In this document: positions 1 to 11,240 of the stretch, one piece after another
Layout: every line of letters starts with the position of its first letter
How positions within the stretch are numbered: the first letter of the stretch is position 1
NCBI GenBank assembly: GCA_020746105.1
Contig: CM036617.1
Span: 142,580,518-142,644,517 of the forward strand
Direction of reading: 5' to 3'
Length of the DNA: 64,000 bases
Source: Trogon surrucura
Lineage: Eukaryota; Chordata; Aves; Trogoniformes; Trogonidae
Program-made: the position numbers and the translations under genes
Notes under the pieces: model-generated
What the model was told of the DNA's origin: nothing
Databases searched by the model: none
Seen by the model: only the letters and a program-made list of their open reading frames with translations

Positions 1-3000
1 TTTTCAGCTTCGTGCAAAATGCTGCTGGTGAAAATGATGTTATGTCTACAAAATGGGTGCATGGGCACGGCCCAGATAATTTGGGACCTTTATTTCCACC
101 TGGTAATTACTGACATATTTTCAATAATTTACCATTTTAGTTCGGCTGAACTGAATTAACACACAACTGAAGAGACACAGCAACCTTCTCAGACTTTGGT
201 CCAAGTCAGGCAGAATGTGCAGGTTCTGGTGCAATTCCTCTTTTTTTTTTTTTTTTTTCTGCTTTGGGTTCATTCATACGTTAAATTCAAAGGGAAGCTT
301 AGGGATCGGAGAACCCACTCAAAGCAATGCCATTTGCAAAACTGGGTACCTCCATCAAGTCTGTCTCTTGTTTTCAAACACATGCATTTTCCGTGGAATA
401 AAAACTACTGTCTGCCATTGTAATATAAGGGTTTTGCAGGCCACTGGAAAGTTTTGACTCTAATTCAGTGTTCCAGTAATGTTCATGAAATTAGGTCTAT
501 TTTTAATCTACCAATTGTTTATTCAGACACAAGGTAAGAGAGATCACGACAAATTCATTTGTGGTGTAAGTCTGTTGACTTCATTAGATTCCTACCTGCA
601 TTGAATTTAGTCTACTTTGACCACAGACCCATCAAATACAAAACTTCTCAGTGGTTTGTGTCTCTGCAGCAATTCTCGTTCTTGTTCCTAATGCTTGTCC
701 TTGTAAACCTCATGGAGAAGAATGACTGTAGCATGTCAGCTGCAGCCCTTTGGACTAGGTTGTTGTTCATGATGTTTATTGCTGTTGCTTTCCTAATGCA
801 GTAGCCTTCCTAATCTGGAAGACTGGCTTAACTGGACTGTTGTGTGGTGAATAACACGATAACAAAGAGGAGAGGAATCATCAGAGCAGTAAAAGCGACA
901 TACATGGCTCTGAGGACAGACACCCTTTTGGTCTCTACTGCACTCTGGTAGTCTCTGACCAAAGCAGTAGGCTCCTGGGAGTTGTCCAGCACGGCTAGTG
1001 GAATCCAAGAATGATGATACTTGTGGTGTAGCCAAACTGAAGGATTTGGCACAGTATTGGTGTGTCACAGGAGCTATCCCTAGCTCTTCTTGGCCTCCTG
1101 ACATGCTATCAAACAAAGGGAAACTTGTAGTTATACATTGACAACCATTGGAAGTAGAAAGGAGAAAAAAGACAGTAGTTGGCAGAATTATATGTTTAGC
1201 TTGGAAGAAATGAACTGTTTAGTGTTTCAGAAAGGAGAAAATTCTCAGCAAAGAAAACAAAAAGACACTGCATCAGGCAATTGCTCTTCTGCTGCAGGAA
1301 TAGTGCACGGGTGCTTCCCCTTCCCCCACACCTTGATGATATAAACCCCAGCCTCTCCACCAGAAACAAGAAGGGCTTTACTGACTACATGTGGGATGGA
1401 TCTCTCTCTGCCTCAGAATTTATAAGAGTTTCTCTCCATAGGGAGGGCTGGGATCATTTGCATCAAAGCTGCTTGCAAAGTCTCCCAAGTCTCCAAACTC
1501 CAGGAGAAGAGTAGCTTCATGTTACACTGTAGGACAATGAAAAAGGGCAAGCTATAGGCAGAGGGACTGTCACACGAAGGCATTGTCTGCTGTCACATCA
1601 CCTGTAGTGTCAGAGATGACTGAGCTATGAGCTGGGCTAGCCAAACTGTTGCTCACTTGACAAAGAAGAAGCCAGGAGATGTGGCAAGAGCCTGCTCCTG
1701 TCCCTTCTGCTCCTCAAGGACACTGATCGTCTTGGCAGCAAGAGGTACTCATGGACATCCAGTGCTGTATTTACCCTGCTGTAAGCATTTTCATCTCTCA
1801 AGGAATGCTTTACCAGGCATTTCTTTCATCTTTTGGCAAAGAAAACAACCTCTTAGACCTTTTTGGTGAGGGTTGTCTATAACCTGTGAGTTGGCCAGAG
1901 GCTGCTTTGTTTGAAACATTGTGGACTTTGCTTCTCTGTAGCTTGGTCCTTGGGTAAAGTAGGTGTAAAAAACCTACTAGGCTACTTGGCTCTGTTTAGG
2001 TACTCCTGTCGATAAGCATGACAACCCAAGGTACATGGCAATAAAGAAGAAAAGCTGCATTTTAGTTATACCTATGAAGTGCTCAATAGGTATTTTTCAA
2101 ATGTGAATGTTCTTTTCCCTCTAAGGCTGAGGTAAGCCTCAGGCAAATGCTTAGCAGGCATTGTTCTTGAAAATTATGAATATTTGGTTAAACAAAGAAC
2201 AACCTTTGCCAGTCTGATTGGACAGACGAGCTACAGCAGTTACATTAATCACAGAGTTCAAAAATCCCCTTCCCTCAGCGCTCACATCAAGTTGGTCCCT
2301 TCCACGCAGCTCCACCCGCCCCAGGGGGAGATCAAATAACACTCTGAAGATGAGTTAAAATTCTGTTCACAAACCCACATGTACCGAATCCAAACCCTGA
2401 GACGAACGGGTGCTCAGCCAGGAATCTAAGCAGAGACATTGTACTGTTACAGAGTCATTCGGGAGCCACAGTAAACCATAATAAGGGCTAAACACAACAT
2501 AGTAAGTATTTTGGCAAAACATCTCATTGTAGGGAGGACGCTCTTTGCTGTTTTACTCTTTCCCATCTGACAGACACCTTTCACTGTGTGATGGAGAGAG
2601 GGCAGGAGAGCACAGGAGAGAGCACATGCATACCCCCAACACCAGTAACAAGAATATAATCCAGAGTTTGGGGTTCTTTGGAGGATAGAAAATCATGTGG
2701 TGTGTGGTGGGAAAAAGGATAATGACGATTGACAGGGCATTCAAAAAGTTAATTAGACTTTCTTCTCTCTTTCAGTGTTCAATATTTCCAGCTACTTTTG
2801 AGTGTCCCTTGACTAGAGTAGAGGTTGCTTTAACTAAGAAAATAGGTTGCTCTTCAGGCAGGCTGAGATGAACTTAAATCTTTTCCTTCCACAGAGGTAG
2901 AAGAGTACCATCTTGTTTAGTTTTGCTGATTGGGCTCTGTTTGAGCTCGAAATCATGCCTGAGAGAGAACTTCACTCAGGCTCTTCACCATACTTCCCCT

Positions 3001-4436
3001 GGGCTGTTGCAATGTTTTTACCGTGCACTCCTTCAGAATACTAAATAATGCAATTCTGATGATTGAGATTCTTCACCCAATGGTATTTGAGTCCCCCAAA
3101 CATGCTTTTCTTTTTAGACATGTTGTTCAGACTGTGTAAAATGGTGCTGAAGAAGCCCTGCCATGTAGGGCTCCATGAGATACACCACATCCTAAATATA
3201 TTTATGACTGCAGACCCTTCTGGGTTTAGGTTTAAAACATCAGCAAGAAGAGAAAAATTGCTTGAGGTACTGAGAAAAGAAGCACCCAAAGAACCCTGCT
3301 CATTGTCTCTAGCTAGTGAGCTGGAAGCTTACTCATGGCCCTACAGAGGTGACAGGAGCTTTCAGCACAGGCTGCTCTGGTGATGCCATGACAAGGTAGG
3401 TAGATGGAAAACCTCCAGTACCGCTAAATGGACCCAATTCTGAAATGGACATCTGTGGCTGGAGAGTCTTTTCTTACTTTTTACTCTTCAGAGATGGAGA
3501 GAGAGTTCCAGATGAGGCAGCAGATTTCTGATCTGTGACCCATATTGGCTGTTGTGGGAGCGCAATTACCTTTTCTTAGGAGTGAAAGCTCCAAGCTGAT
3601 GAAAGCTGAAATTTTTATCTCCCTCACTGCCACAGACTTATAACACGCAGGACTTTAATCCCACACATCACTTCAGAAATATCGTCATTAAAGATCTGGG
3701 TATACCTTTTGAGATAAGATTGGTTCATGATAATATGACTGACTGTGTAATTATGGAAATGAGAAAATAATCTCCTCAGGCTTTGTTGTAATGACTTCTG
3801 AACATCTTGCATCATCATAGGCAGACAGCAGGCTTCAGGATGCCATGCATTATTAAAAGGAATGTGGAAAATCTTGTTTTGGTTGGTGTCGATGTCTCTA
3901 GTAAGGGAGGACACCATGTATCTTCACAGTGAAATTGGATCAGGTAGAAGAACATGTGCTCACTTTGAAAATAAATAGCTAATCTTTACTTGATCTCCTG
4001 TACTCTTGTCTTCTGAGGCATTGGCAAACTGCATTCCTGACAGCCACCCCTGCTGATACTGTGGCCTTGAGAGACCTTGGTTGCCTGCTATATGCCTCTG
4101 TTCTGAGTCAAAAGACAGTGTGGGACCATTGCAGACCTGCCTACTCTGTGCAGAAAACTTCATTGGACCATGTTAATTCATGGTATTATTACTATTTTAC
4201 TGATCTGAGAAGAATTGCTGTAGGAATAAGCTTGCATTTGTACTCTTTGATCAGCAGCTGGGTGTGTGATGCATGTGCTGGACTTCCATCATGGATAAAT
4301 TTAGAGGATGAACATCAGTTCACTAATGTTAGTAGAAATGGAGGTGAAAACACACAAATGGACTTCTCTGGGAATATCTTCCATAATTTTGACTCATGTC
4401 AGAGCCACTGCTGAGAGGGAATACTCAATATAGCAC
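1..4436. other. Unique non-coding sequence
   Basis: ORFs here are short, overlap on both strands and have no recognisable protein features. Apart from T18 at 241, nothing repetitive was recognised. Confidence 0.6.
241..258. repeat. Poly-T tract
   Basis: Eighteen consecutive T. No transposon is recognised on either side. Confidence 0.95.
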
Positions 4437-5034
4437 TCATTTTTAAATAAGGTAACAAGGAGGACCCTGGGAACTGCTGAGCAGTCAGCCTCATTGTAGT
4501 GTCCAGTAAGATTCTCCTGGAAATTATGTTGAAGCATATGAAAGACAAGTAGGTGATTACAGCCAGCCAGCATAGCTTCACCAAGGGCAAATCATGCCTG
4601 AGTAATCTAGTGGTTTTCTACAATGGCGTGACTACATCACTTGGGGAGGCACAACTGCTGTCATCTAACTGGATTTCTGTAAAGCCTTTGATAGGATCCC
4701 ACATAACATTCTTACTTCTAAATTGGAGAGATATGGATGGAATATTAGGTGGATAGGGAATTGGCTGGGTGGTTGCATCCAAGGAGTTTCAGTTAACAGC
4801 TCAATGTTGTAATGGACACCAGTAACATATGATATCCCTCAAGGGTCTATACTGGGACAAATGCTGTTCAACATCTTCATTAGTGATGTAGATAGTGGGA
4901 TTGAGTACACACTTACCAAGTTTCTGGATCACGCCAGGCTGAGTGGTGTAGCTCATATGCTGGAGATAAGAGATGCCATCCAGAAGGATCTTGACAGACT
5001 TGAGGAATGTGCCCATGTGGACCTCATGAATTGC
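4437..5034 (+). mobile_element. CR1 LINE, 5' part of an interrupted copy (reverse transcriptase region)
   Basis: Conceptual translation in broken frames matches the CR1 ORF2 reverse-transcriptase core: segments like SQHSFTKGKSCLSNLVVFYN near 4560-4625 and LFNIFISDVDSGIEYT near 4864-4911. Several stops and frameshifts show it is dead. The copy breaks at about 5034, where an opposite-strand CR1 begins, and resumes at 5892. The CR1 sequence continues across the gap (...cctcatgaa, then catgaagttcagcaaggcc), so the two halves are one element. Confidence 0.88.
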
Positions 5035-5891
5035 AGAATCATAGCATAGTTTTCATAGGAAAACACCTTTAAATCACTGAGTCCAACCATTGTCCCAGCC
5101 CTACCAAATCAGCTGCCAAACCATGTCCCTAGGCATGACATCTACTCATCTTTTAAACTCCTCCGGGGATGGTGACTCTACTACCCCACTGGGCAGCCTG
5201 TTCCAGTGCCTGACAACCCTTTCAGTGAAGAGGTTCCTCCTAATATCCAATGTTCCCTGGCAAAACTTGATGCTGTTTACTTTCATCCTATCACTAGCTT
5301 CTAGGGAGAAAATACTGACCCCCACTTAGCTATAAACTCCTTTCAGGCAGTTGTAGAGAGCGAGAAGGTCTCCCCTCAGCCTCCTTTTCTCCAGGCTAAA
5401 CAATCACAGTTCCCTCAGCCACTCCTCACAAGACTTGTTCGCTAGGACTTTCATCAGCTTTGCCACGCTTCTTTAGATACACTCTAGCACCTCAATGTCA
5501 TTCTTGTAGTGAGGGGCTCAAAACTGAAGACAGGATTCAGTGTGGTCTCACCAGTGCTGAGTACAGGGGTAAAAATCACTTCTGTAGTCCTGCTGGCCAC
5601 ACTATTCCTGACACAGGCCAGGATGCCGTTGGCCTTCTTGGCCACCTGGGCACACTGCTGGTTCATGTTCAGCCAGCTATCAACCAATACCCCCAGGTCT
5701 TTTTCCACCAGGCAGCTTTCCAGATACTCTTCCCCAAGCCTATAGTGTTGCCTGGGGCTGTTGTGACCCAGGTGCAGGACCTGGCACTTGGCCTTGTTGA
5801 ACCTCATACAGCTGGCCTTGGCCCATTGATCCAGCCTGTCCAGATCCCTCTGTAGAGGGATGAACACTCCTGTGCAGCTTAGTGTTGTCTA
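5035..5891 (-). mobile_element. CR1 LINE inserted in antisense into another CR1
   Basis: The block begins on the plus strand with agaatcatagcatag, the complement of the CR1 3' octamer tail. It runs through the 3' UTR and ORF2 C-terminus to about 5891, so the element is on the minus strand and 5'-truncated. An ORF of 127 codons on the minus strand (5484-5867) is the surviving ORF2 C-terminal part (for example [20 protein letters not shown]). Flanks catgaattgc (5025-5034) and catgaagttc (5892-5901) look like a diverged target-site duplication. The insertion must be younger than its host. Confidence 0.88.
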
Positions 5892-6627
5892 CATGAAGTT
5901 CAGCAAGGCCAAGTGCAAGGTCCTGCAACTGGGTTGGGGCAATCTCCGACACCAGTACAGATTGAATGACAAAGTGACTGAGAGCTGCCCTGTGGAGAAG
6001 GACTTGAGCATACTGGTGGATGTTAAATTGGACGTGAGCCAGCAATGTGCGCTTGCAGCCCAGATAGCCAATCATATCCTAGGCAGCATAAAAAGAAGTG
6101 TGGCCAGCAGGTTTAGGAAGGTGATTCTTGCCCTTTATTCTGGTCTCATGAGACCCCACTTGAAGTAATGTGTTCAGCTCTGGGGCCCCCAGTACAAGAC
6201 AGACATGGACTTGAATATGTCCAGCAGAGGGCCACAAAAATGATGAGAGGGCTGGAATACCTCTCATACGAAGAAAGCCAGAGAGAGTTGGGATTGTTCA
6301 GTTTGAAGATGAGAAGTCTCCAGGGAGACCTTATTGTGGCCTTTCACTATATAAAGGGGGCTAATAAAAAAGACCAGGACAAGCCTTTTACCAGGGCCTA
6401 TAGTGACAGGACAAGGGACAATGGTTTTAAACCTAAAGAGGGTAAGTTTATATTTTATATAAGGAGCTTGTGGATGTCCCCTCCCTGGAAGTGCTCAAGG
6501 TCAAGTTTGGCAGGGCTTTGAGCAACCTGATCTAATGAAAGATGTCTGTGCCCACAGCAGGAATGTTGGACTGGAAGATCCTAAAGGTCCTTTCCAACCC
6601 AAGCCATTTGATGTTTCTGTGATACTG
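5892..6627 (+). mobile_element. CR1 LINE, 3' part of the interrupted copy
   Basis: This continues the element begun at 4437. It contains the ORF2 C-terminal region ([13 protein letters not shown] near 5890-5930; LEYVQQRATKMMRGLEYLSY near 6209-6268) and the 3' UTR block aaggtcctttccaaccc at about 6585-6601. It ends with degenerate tail octamers (atgtttctgtgatactg). Premature stops and a small deletion in the 3' region mark it as inactive. Confidence 0.88.
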
Positions 6628-8574
6628 ACAATTCTCAGAAAGAAAATGCACAGTCAGAATTCTTTGTTCTCTCTTTTTCGTGAACCTTAGAGAAGTTAGG
6701 GGTTTGGACAAGACCTCTATTAATAATCTTCCAACCAGGATTTCACATAACTACTTAAATAATGGCATATATAGGAGTAAAAAATTCCTCTGCAGCTATG
6801 CTGCACATTTATTCCCTGGTGGTCTCCAGCCTGTAAGAGTAAGCTCAGGCACGTAAGGCAGTTAGATCAAGGAATTAAACTGTGGGAGCATATAATCTTT
6901 CTGAAAGATTTAATTTCTTTCCAATCACATGCAAGAATTATGACGTTTTCCTTAGGAGAACTCTTCCAAAAGGTACTTCTGGTGGTGTTTCAACAAACCA
7001 ATCCATACAGTAGTTAGCAAACTTAGCAAAACCTGCCATGGTGCACCTGATGGTCTTCTGATGGATCAGGGATGGTTCCTTGATGGACTAGATCATCTCA
7101 TGACTTCATAGGACTTGTGATTGCGAGAGCATTCGATCCCTTGGGGCTTTGGAGTTTCCTGAAGCTCATCCCTGTGTTTCTTCCCTGCTCTTTCCATTTC
7201 ATTGTTGCTGCATACAAAATGACCTGTTACTACCTGCTTAATGGATGGTAAGGCCTAACAAAACCACACTGAGTAGTTCTTGGCATGGAAAATCATATCT
7301 TGCTGCTGAATATTTGTGAATAGCACGTCTTGGTAGAGCGGCACTCAAAATACTCATGACATGCAAATACATTGCTGTGCATCTCTGCTCAGAGGAAGGG
7401 TCAAGCAGTATTACTAGATGGTTGCATCACTGCTACTCCTGGATACTTTTACTCCAGCAGTCAGAAGGATTCTGTTACATGGCAACTCTTGTCTTAGGTG
7501 TGGGTGTGGAGATTTGCTTAAGTAAGGCTAAGCTCCTTTGCTTTTACTTTTTGCCATTAATATCACCATGTGGTGTGAAAATGGGTGTCTCCCACCCATC
7601 TTCTTCCTTCCTCACTGCAGTTTGCTCTGGCCACACCCTTATCTCTCCATCATCGCGGCAATAGTGATGGTCGTGGTCACGTGTCAGTGGTGCTGTCTGA
7701 ACATGTCAACATGTCACGCCACACTGCAGTGTTCACAGTGGCCAGCTGTAATGCAGATGGGTGGCCAGCACTGCTGGGTTTTCAAACCCTTAAAAGCTCA
7801 GGCCTCACTGAAGAGGTGCTGGGAAAACTTTGCCACGTGTTTAAAAAAAAAAAAAGACATGTATGCACACACACAGGCACAGATACTGGCGCACATTCTT
7901 TGTGGTTTTTTTAAAGGGCCCACTCTGTGCCTCTTTATCCTTTCCTCCCACTCAGTCGTCCCCTCTGACACTCTCCATAGCTGAGACCACTTGTATTTCA
8001 TCTAAATGAATCTTCTGGGGAAGGGCGTTCAATGTGTTTTTCAGGCACTTCAGAGTAGCAGGTGTGACTGTATGTCTAGTGCCTTAACATATTTGTTGAG
8101 ACTCATTGGTAAGAAAAATACCGATGTGTACTGTCCACCAGATAGTGACCATGCACACCCCTCATGCAAATATCTGCAGTGTACCAAAAGGAAGTTTCAC
8201 CTTGTGTTGGCCAAAGAAGTCCCTGAGCCCATCTGCTGAAAACTGCACTGCTCATCTTCTGAACCTCTGTGGCAAAGGGATCTCTAGGGAGATTTTTTTT
8301 AACCTGTGGATGGTCAAATGGTACCTACATTTGGTGTCCAGTTGCTCATTTAGCGCTGAGTGGCCAGAGTCAGCGAGGTTATATGAAGCATTGTTGCAGA
8401 AGCTCATGACCCTGACTGAAAACCAAGAGTAATTCAGTGCTCTGACACTGATTATTTACCATTTTCCCATGTTACATGCTGTATTTGGTCATGTTCAGTA
8501 ACTTTATAGTAATCAGACAAGATGGAACGGCAGCTTGTCAGCTGACTTAATTAAAACCACATTGCTTTTTTTTT
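6628..8574. other. Unique non-coding sequence downstream of the predicted minus-strand gene
   Basis: Contains an A13/(CA)n patch at 7843-7880. A plus-strand exon-like segment at 8045-8108 (acceptor gtgtttttcag, donor gtaagaa) is open but too short to support a call. Confidence 0.5.
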
Positions 8575-10120
8575 TTTTTATTGCCTCTCACACATCATTA
8601 ATATTCTGTCTAAGACGCGCCTGCAATCTAAAGATTGGAATCAGTCTCATTGTGCTCTTTCCAAGCTTGAATTCCCAGACACACAAACCTGGGAAAGAGT
8701 TTTAAAGGGACAGGTAATAGAAGCTAATTTGATTACATTGAAATGGACCAGTCATTGGTCCAAATAAATACTTATTAAGGGACCAGTCTTTCAGGTTGCT
8801 TTTAAATGCAGTGCAGGCTTTGCTTCCATGGATATGAGTGGGAATATAATATATTTAGGATTTCCCAGGAATCAGGTCTTTGCTCTGCAGATTTCTGCTC
8901 ATTCAAATGGTTGGTTATGCAAATATATTAAAAAGATGTAAGTAAATAACACTGCACCCTTTTTAGCTTGGTTTATTATTTACATATTTAGCAACCGTGT
9001 TGTATCATCCCTTTTCTGGAGTGTCAGGTAATCAGACAGCGTATATGCTCAATTTACAACCAGATTATAGGGGAAAAAAAAAGGTATCTAGCATTTAAAA
9101 CTATATAGTAGCATTTAAAACTATATACAGCAGTTTATTTAAACAGTGATTAATTTTCATCAACAGTATGTGCATTTCTGTTTTCTTTAAGAAACCCTGC
9201 CATTCTCAATCACAGCTGCAGCCCTCCTGCAGCACCCAGTTACTTGAACTGAGCTCTACAGATATTTCACAGCCAATTACCATAAAGGTTTCTTATGTTA
9301 AAATTAAGGCAACTGGAGTCAACAACCACTGCTGAATGAAGGTAAAAGCTTGAGAACATTTTGCATAACAGTCATCAGCAGTAGCTGATAGCTATTACAG
9401 TGTTCTTGTGCAGTAAGCCTACGCAGATAGTATCTCTCTTGCCTGTCTGTTCCAACATGCATCTCATCTCATTTGCAACCCTTTGCTTTAATTAGCTGAA
9501 GTCTTTGCTTCAGTCTTTCATATGTCAACCAGCCTGTGTATACTTCAATATTTTTAATCAGTAGCCTGTTGTCTTTACTTTGTCATTCGCACTAGCATAT
9601 ATATAAATCTGCCCTTCTTATGATCCTCACTGCTTGGTAGAAGTCAAAACATGCTGTTTAATTTTCCTGTTCACTGATTTCCATTTGTTTCATGTTCAAA
9701 TGCTGGCTCTCTTCACCCTTTTGGGCATGCTGTGAGCATTAAACTTAGTGATTAAATGCCAAGAAAACAGTCCTTTTCCCCTTCTGCGCCCACGAACGGG
9801 TCACCCTAACCCTCGCTCGGTTGCTTACCTCAACAGCGCGCCCTGTGCCTGTGCAGGCAGCCTAAGTGGGGATAGATGCATGGGACTGCCATAGGCCAGC
9901 AGAAGTTAGCTAATGATGGCTAATAAAACAGGTGCAAAACTTATGTGCTCTCCTAAGGTGATGACTAGCTTCTTGCTGCTTCTTCTCATATTTTTTTCTT
10001 CATTTAATCTACTACAGCAGAACATTTCACCGATGACACAGCCGAATCCTGAGACACAAAGACTGAAAACTAATAGGACCCAAAAGAATGAGAGGGTGAC
10101 ATGTGGCTGTCCTCCAGCTC
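8575..10120 (-). other. Probable 3' UTR and polyadenylation region of the minus-strand gene
   Basis: The sequence lies directly downstream (minus strand) of the TGA at 10123-10121. AATAAA-type hexamers on the minus strand, read on the plus strand as tttatt, occur at 9134-9139, 8972-8977 and 8577-8582. Which one is used cannot be told. The stretch is AT-rich, has no recognisable transposon, and carries a 20-bp tandem duplication at 9091-9130 next to the first hexamer. A small CpG-bearing patch lies near 9785-9845. Transcript evidence would be needed to fix the end. Confidence 0.35.
9091..9130. repeat. 20-bp tandem duplication
   Basis: gcatttaaaactatatagta is repeated almost exactly as the next 20 bases (ending tatacag). 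It lies just beside a minus-strand AATAAA hexamer. Confidence 0.85.
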
Positions 10121-10276
10121 TCAAATTTTCTTGTTCACTGGGGGGGAATCCGAGGCTGTCTGTATCTGTTGGGCAGGTGGGGTGGCTGGCCCTGACATCT
10201 GTGCCTGTGGCTGATCCTCAAACTGAGCCTGGAGTGTGTTCAGGATGTCATCTAGCTTCTGGTCCATCTGCATGAC
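10121..10276 (-). CDS. Terminal coding exon of an unidentified protein (coiled-coil-like C-terminus)
   Basis: On the minus strand the acceptor reads ttccttaacag and is followed by 51 open codons and a TGA at 10123-10121. The peptide starts VMQMDQKLDDILNTLQAQFE. Hydrophobic residues M4, L8, I11 and L15 are spaced 4-3-4 as in a short amphipathic or coiled-coil helix. A Pro/Gln-rich tail follows, ending in SPPVNKKI. The other frames do not give such protein-like composition. The exon joins in phase 0 to the 53-bp exon at 11188-11240, across an intron of 911 bp with GT and AG ends. The helix may serve in oligomerisation or partner binding; this is inference from composition only. I do not recognise the family, so no symbol is given. 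The alternative is a chance ORF, but the terminal stop, two consistent splice junctions and the amphipathic pattern argue against it. Confidence 0.62.
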   Translation of the reverse strand, partial: VMQMDQKLDDILNTLQAQFEDQPQAQMSGPATPPAQQIQTASDSPPVNKKI

Positions 10277-11187
10277 CTGTTAAGGAATCACAAAACAGAC
10301 GAGCTGTCAAATGGTTGCACGTGCTTATGGTGAGAGACATTCACTGTCTGAAAGCTCTGGATGGATAAAGCCCGGCAGGGAACGCCAGGAGAACACCAGG
10401 AGAACCACGAGCTCCACAGAGTTTTGTCTGGTCTGTTGCTCTAGAAAGATGGAATGATACTGTGAAATCACAGGAAAGGGTGTAAAACCATGTGAAGTGG
10501 CAGCAGAAGGACAGGACATTGGTGGCCTCAGGACTTGACTGCTTGAGCCAGCCATTTTGCCTCTCCTGCCTTTTCCCAGGATTGCCAGCTTCTCTTGGTG
10601 ATGATGCATCCTGCAAATATCTGCCCTGAAACTCTTTTGCTCTTTGGTTTGTTGTGAATGTTTTTTTCCCACTACCTCTCCCAGTGCTTCACCACCCTTA
10701 GTTGTAGCACATCATGCTTTCCATTACTGTCTTGGGAAATGAAACAGCTCCCTTCCTTTCACACTGTAAATAGATGTCTCCATGATACATGTTACAGTCA
10801 GAGATCATGCCAGATACGGTGTTTATTCCCATGCATTGTTAGGAGGATAGCCTACCAAAACCCACATAATAATACCAATGACTTCATTAAAAAAAAAACA
10901 AAACAAAAAAACAACCACTGTTCTATAGGAAGCTTGACTTGCTAATCCCTCCTCTCATTTATTTGCTTTCCAGCTGAAATTTCTCAGCCATAGTCCCAAG
11001 GCAGAACATTCTTTTCTAGTTGTCATTATTTTTTAAAGCAGGGAAGGCAAATCTGGATTTTTAAAGGGACTGCTCTTATATGTCCTACCACTTTTTTGAA
11101 GTTCTGGCCTTTTCTAGAATCGCTGAGCAGGCATTATCCCATTGAGCTGGTAGGGTTTGCCTTCACTGCAAATGGCATCTCACTCAC
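10277..11187 (-). other. Intron between the two minus-strand coding exons
   Basis: This 911-bp stretch is bounded on the minus strand by gtgagt and an ag acceptor. It contains an A-rich simple repeat at 10888-10912 and no recognised transposon. A 115-codon minus-strand ORF inside it (10325-10672) has no protein-like features and is taken as chance. Confidence 0.5.
10888..10912. repeat. A-rich simple repeat
   Basis: A run of A interrupted by single C (aaaaaaaaaacaaaacaaa...). Confidence 0.9.
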
Positions 11188-11240
11188 CTTAGCATCAGCC
11201 AGTGGGACGGGCTGGGGACTGCTGACTGCTCTAGTTTGCT
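11188..11240 (-). CDS. Penultimate 53-bp coding exon of the same unidentified gene
   Basis: On the minus strand the acceptor is cacagttttgcctttag and the donor is AAG followed by gtgagtgag, both close to consensus. The exon starts with two bases (AG) that complete a codon from an upstream exon, so the preceding exon should end with one extra base. It then reads QTRAVSSPQPVPLADAK and runs straight into the 10121-10276 exon in phase 0. The proline-rich stretch just before the predicted helix looks like a flexible linker. Upstream exons on the minus strand (higher coordinates) could not be fixed. Phase-compatible candidates at 13977-14029 and about 17343-17434 are discussed as findings only. Confidence 0.55.

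Noticed and set aside
5484-5867. 127-codon minus-strand ORF as a host gene
   Set aside because: It is the ORF2 C-terminus of the antisense CR1, not a host gene.
8045-8108. 64-bp plus-strand exon-like segment
   Set aside because: Good acceptor and donor and an open frame, but it is short, isolated and on the opposite strand from the nearby gene end. Kept only as a note.
9804-9813. Telomere-like ccctaaccct
   Set aside because: Only about one and a half repeat units, so not an interstitial telomeric array.
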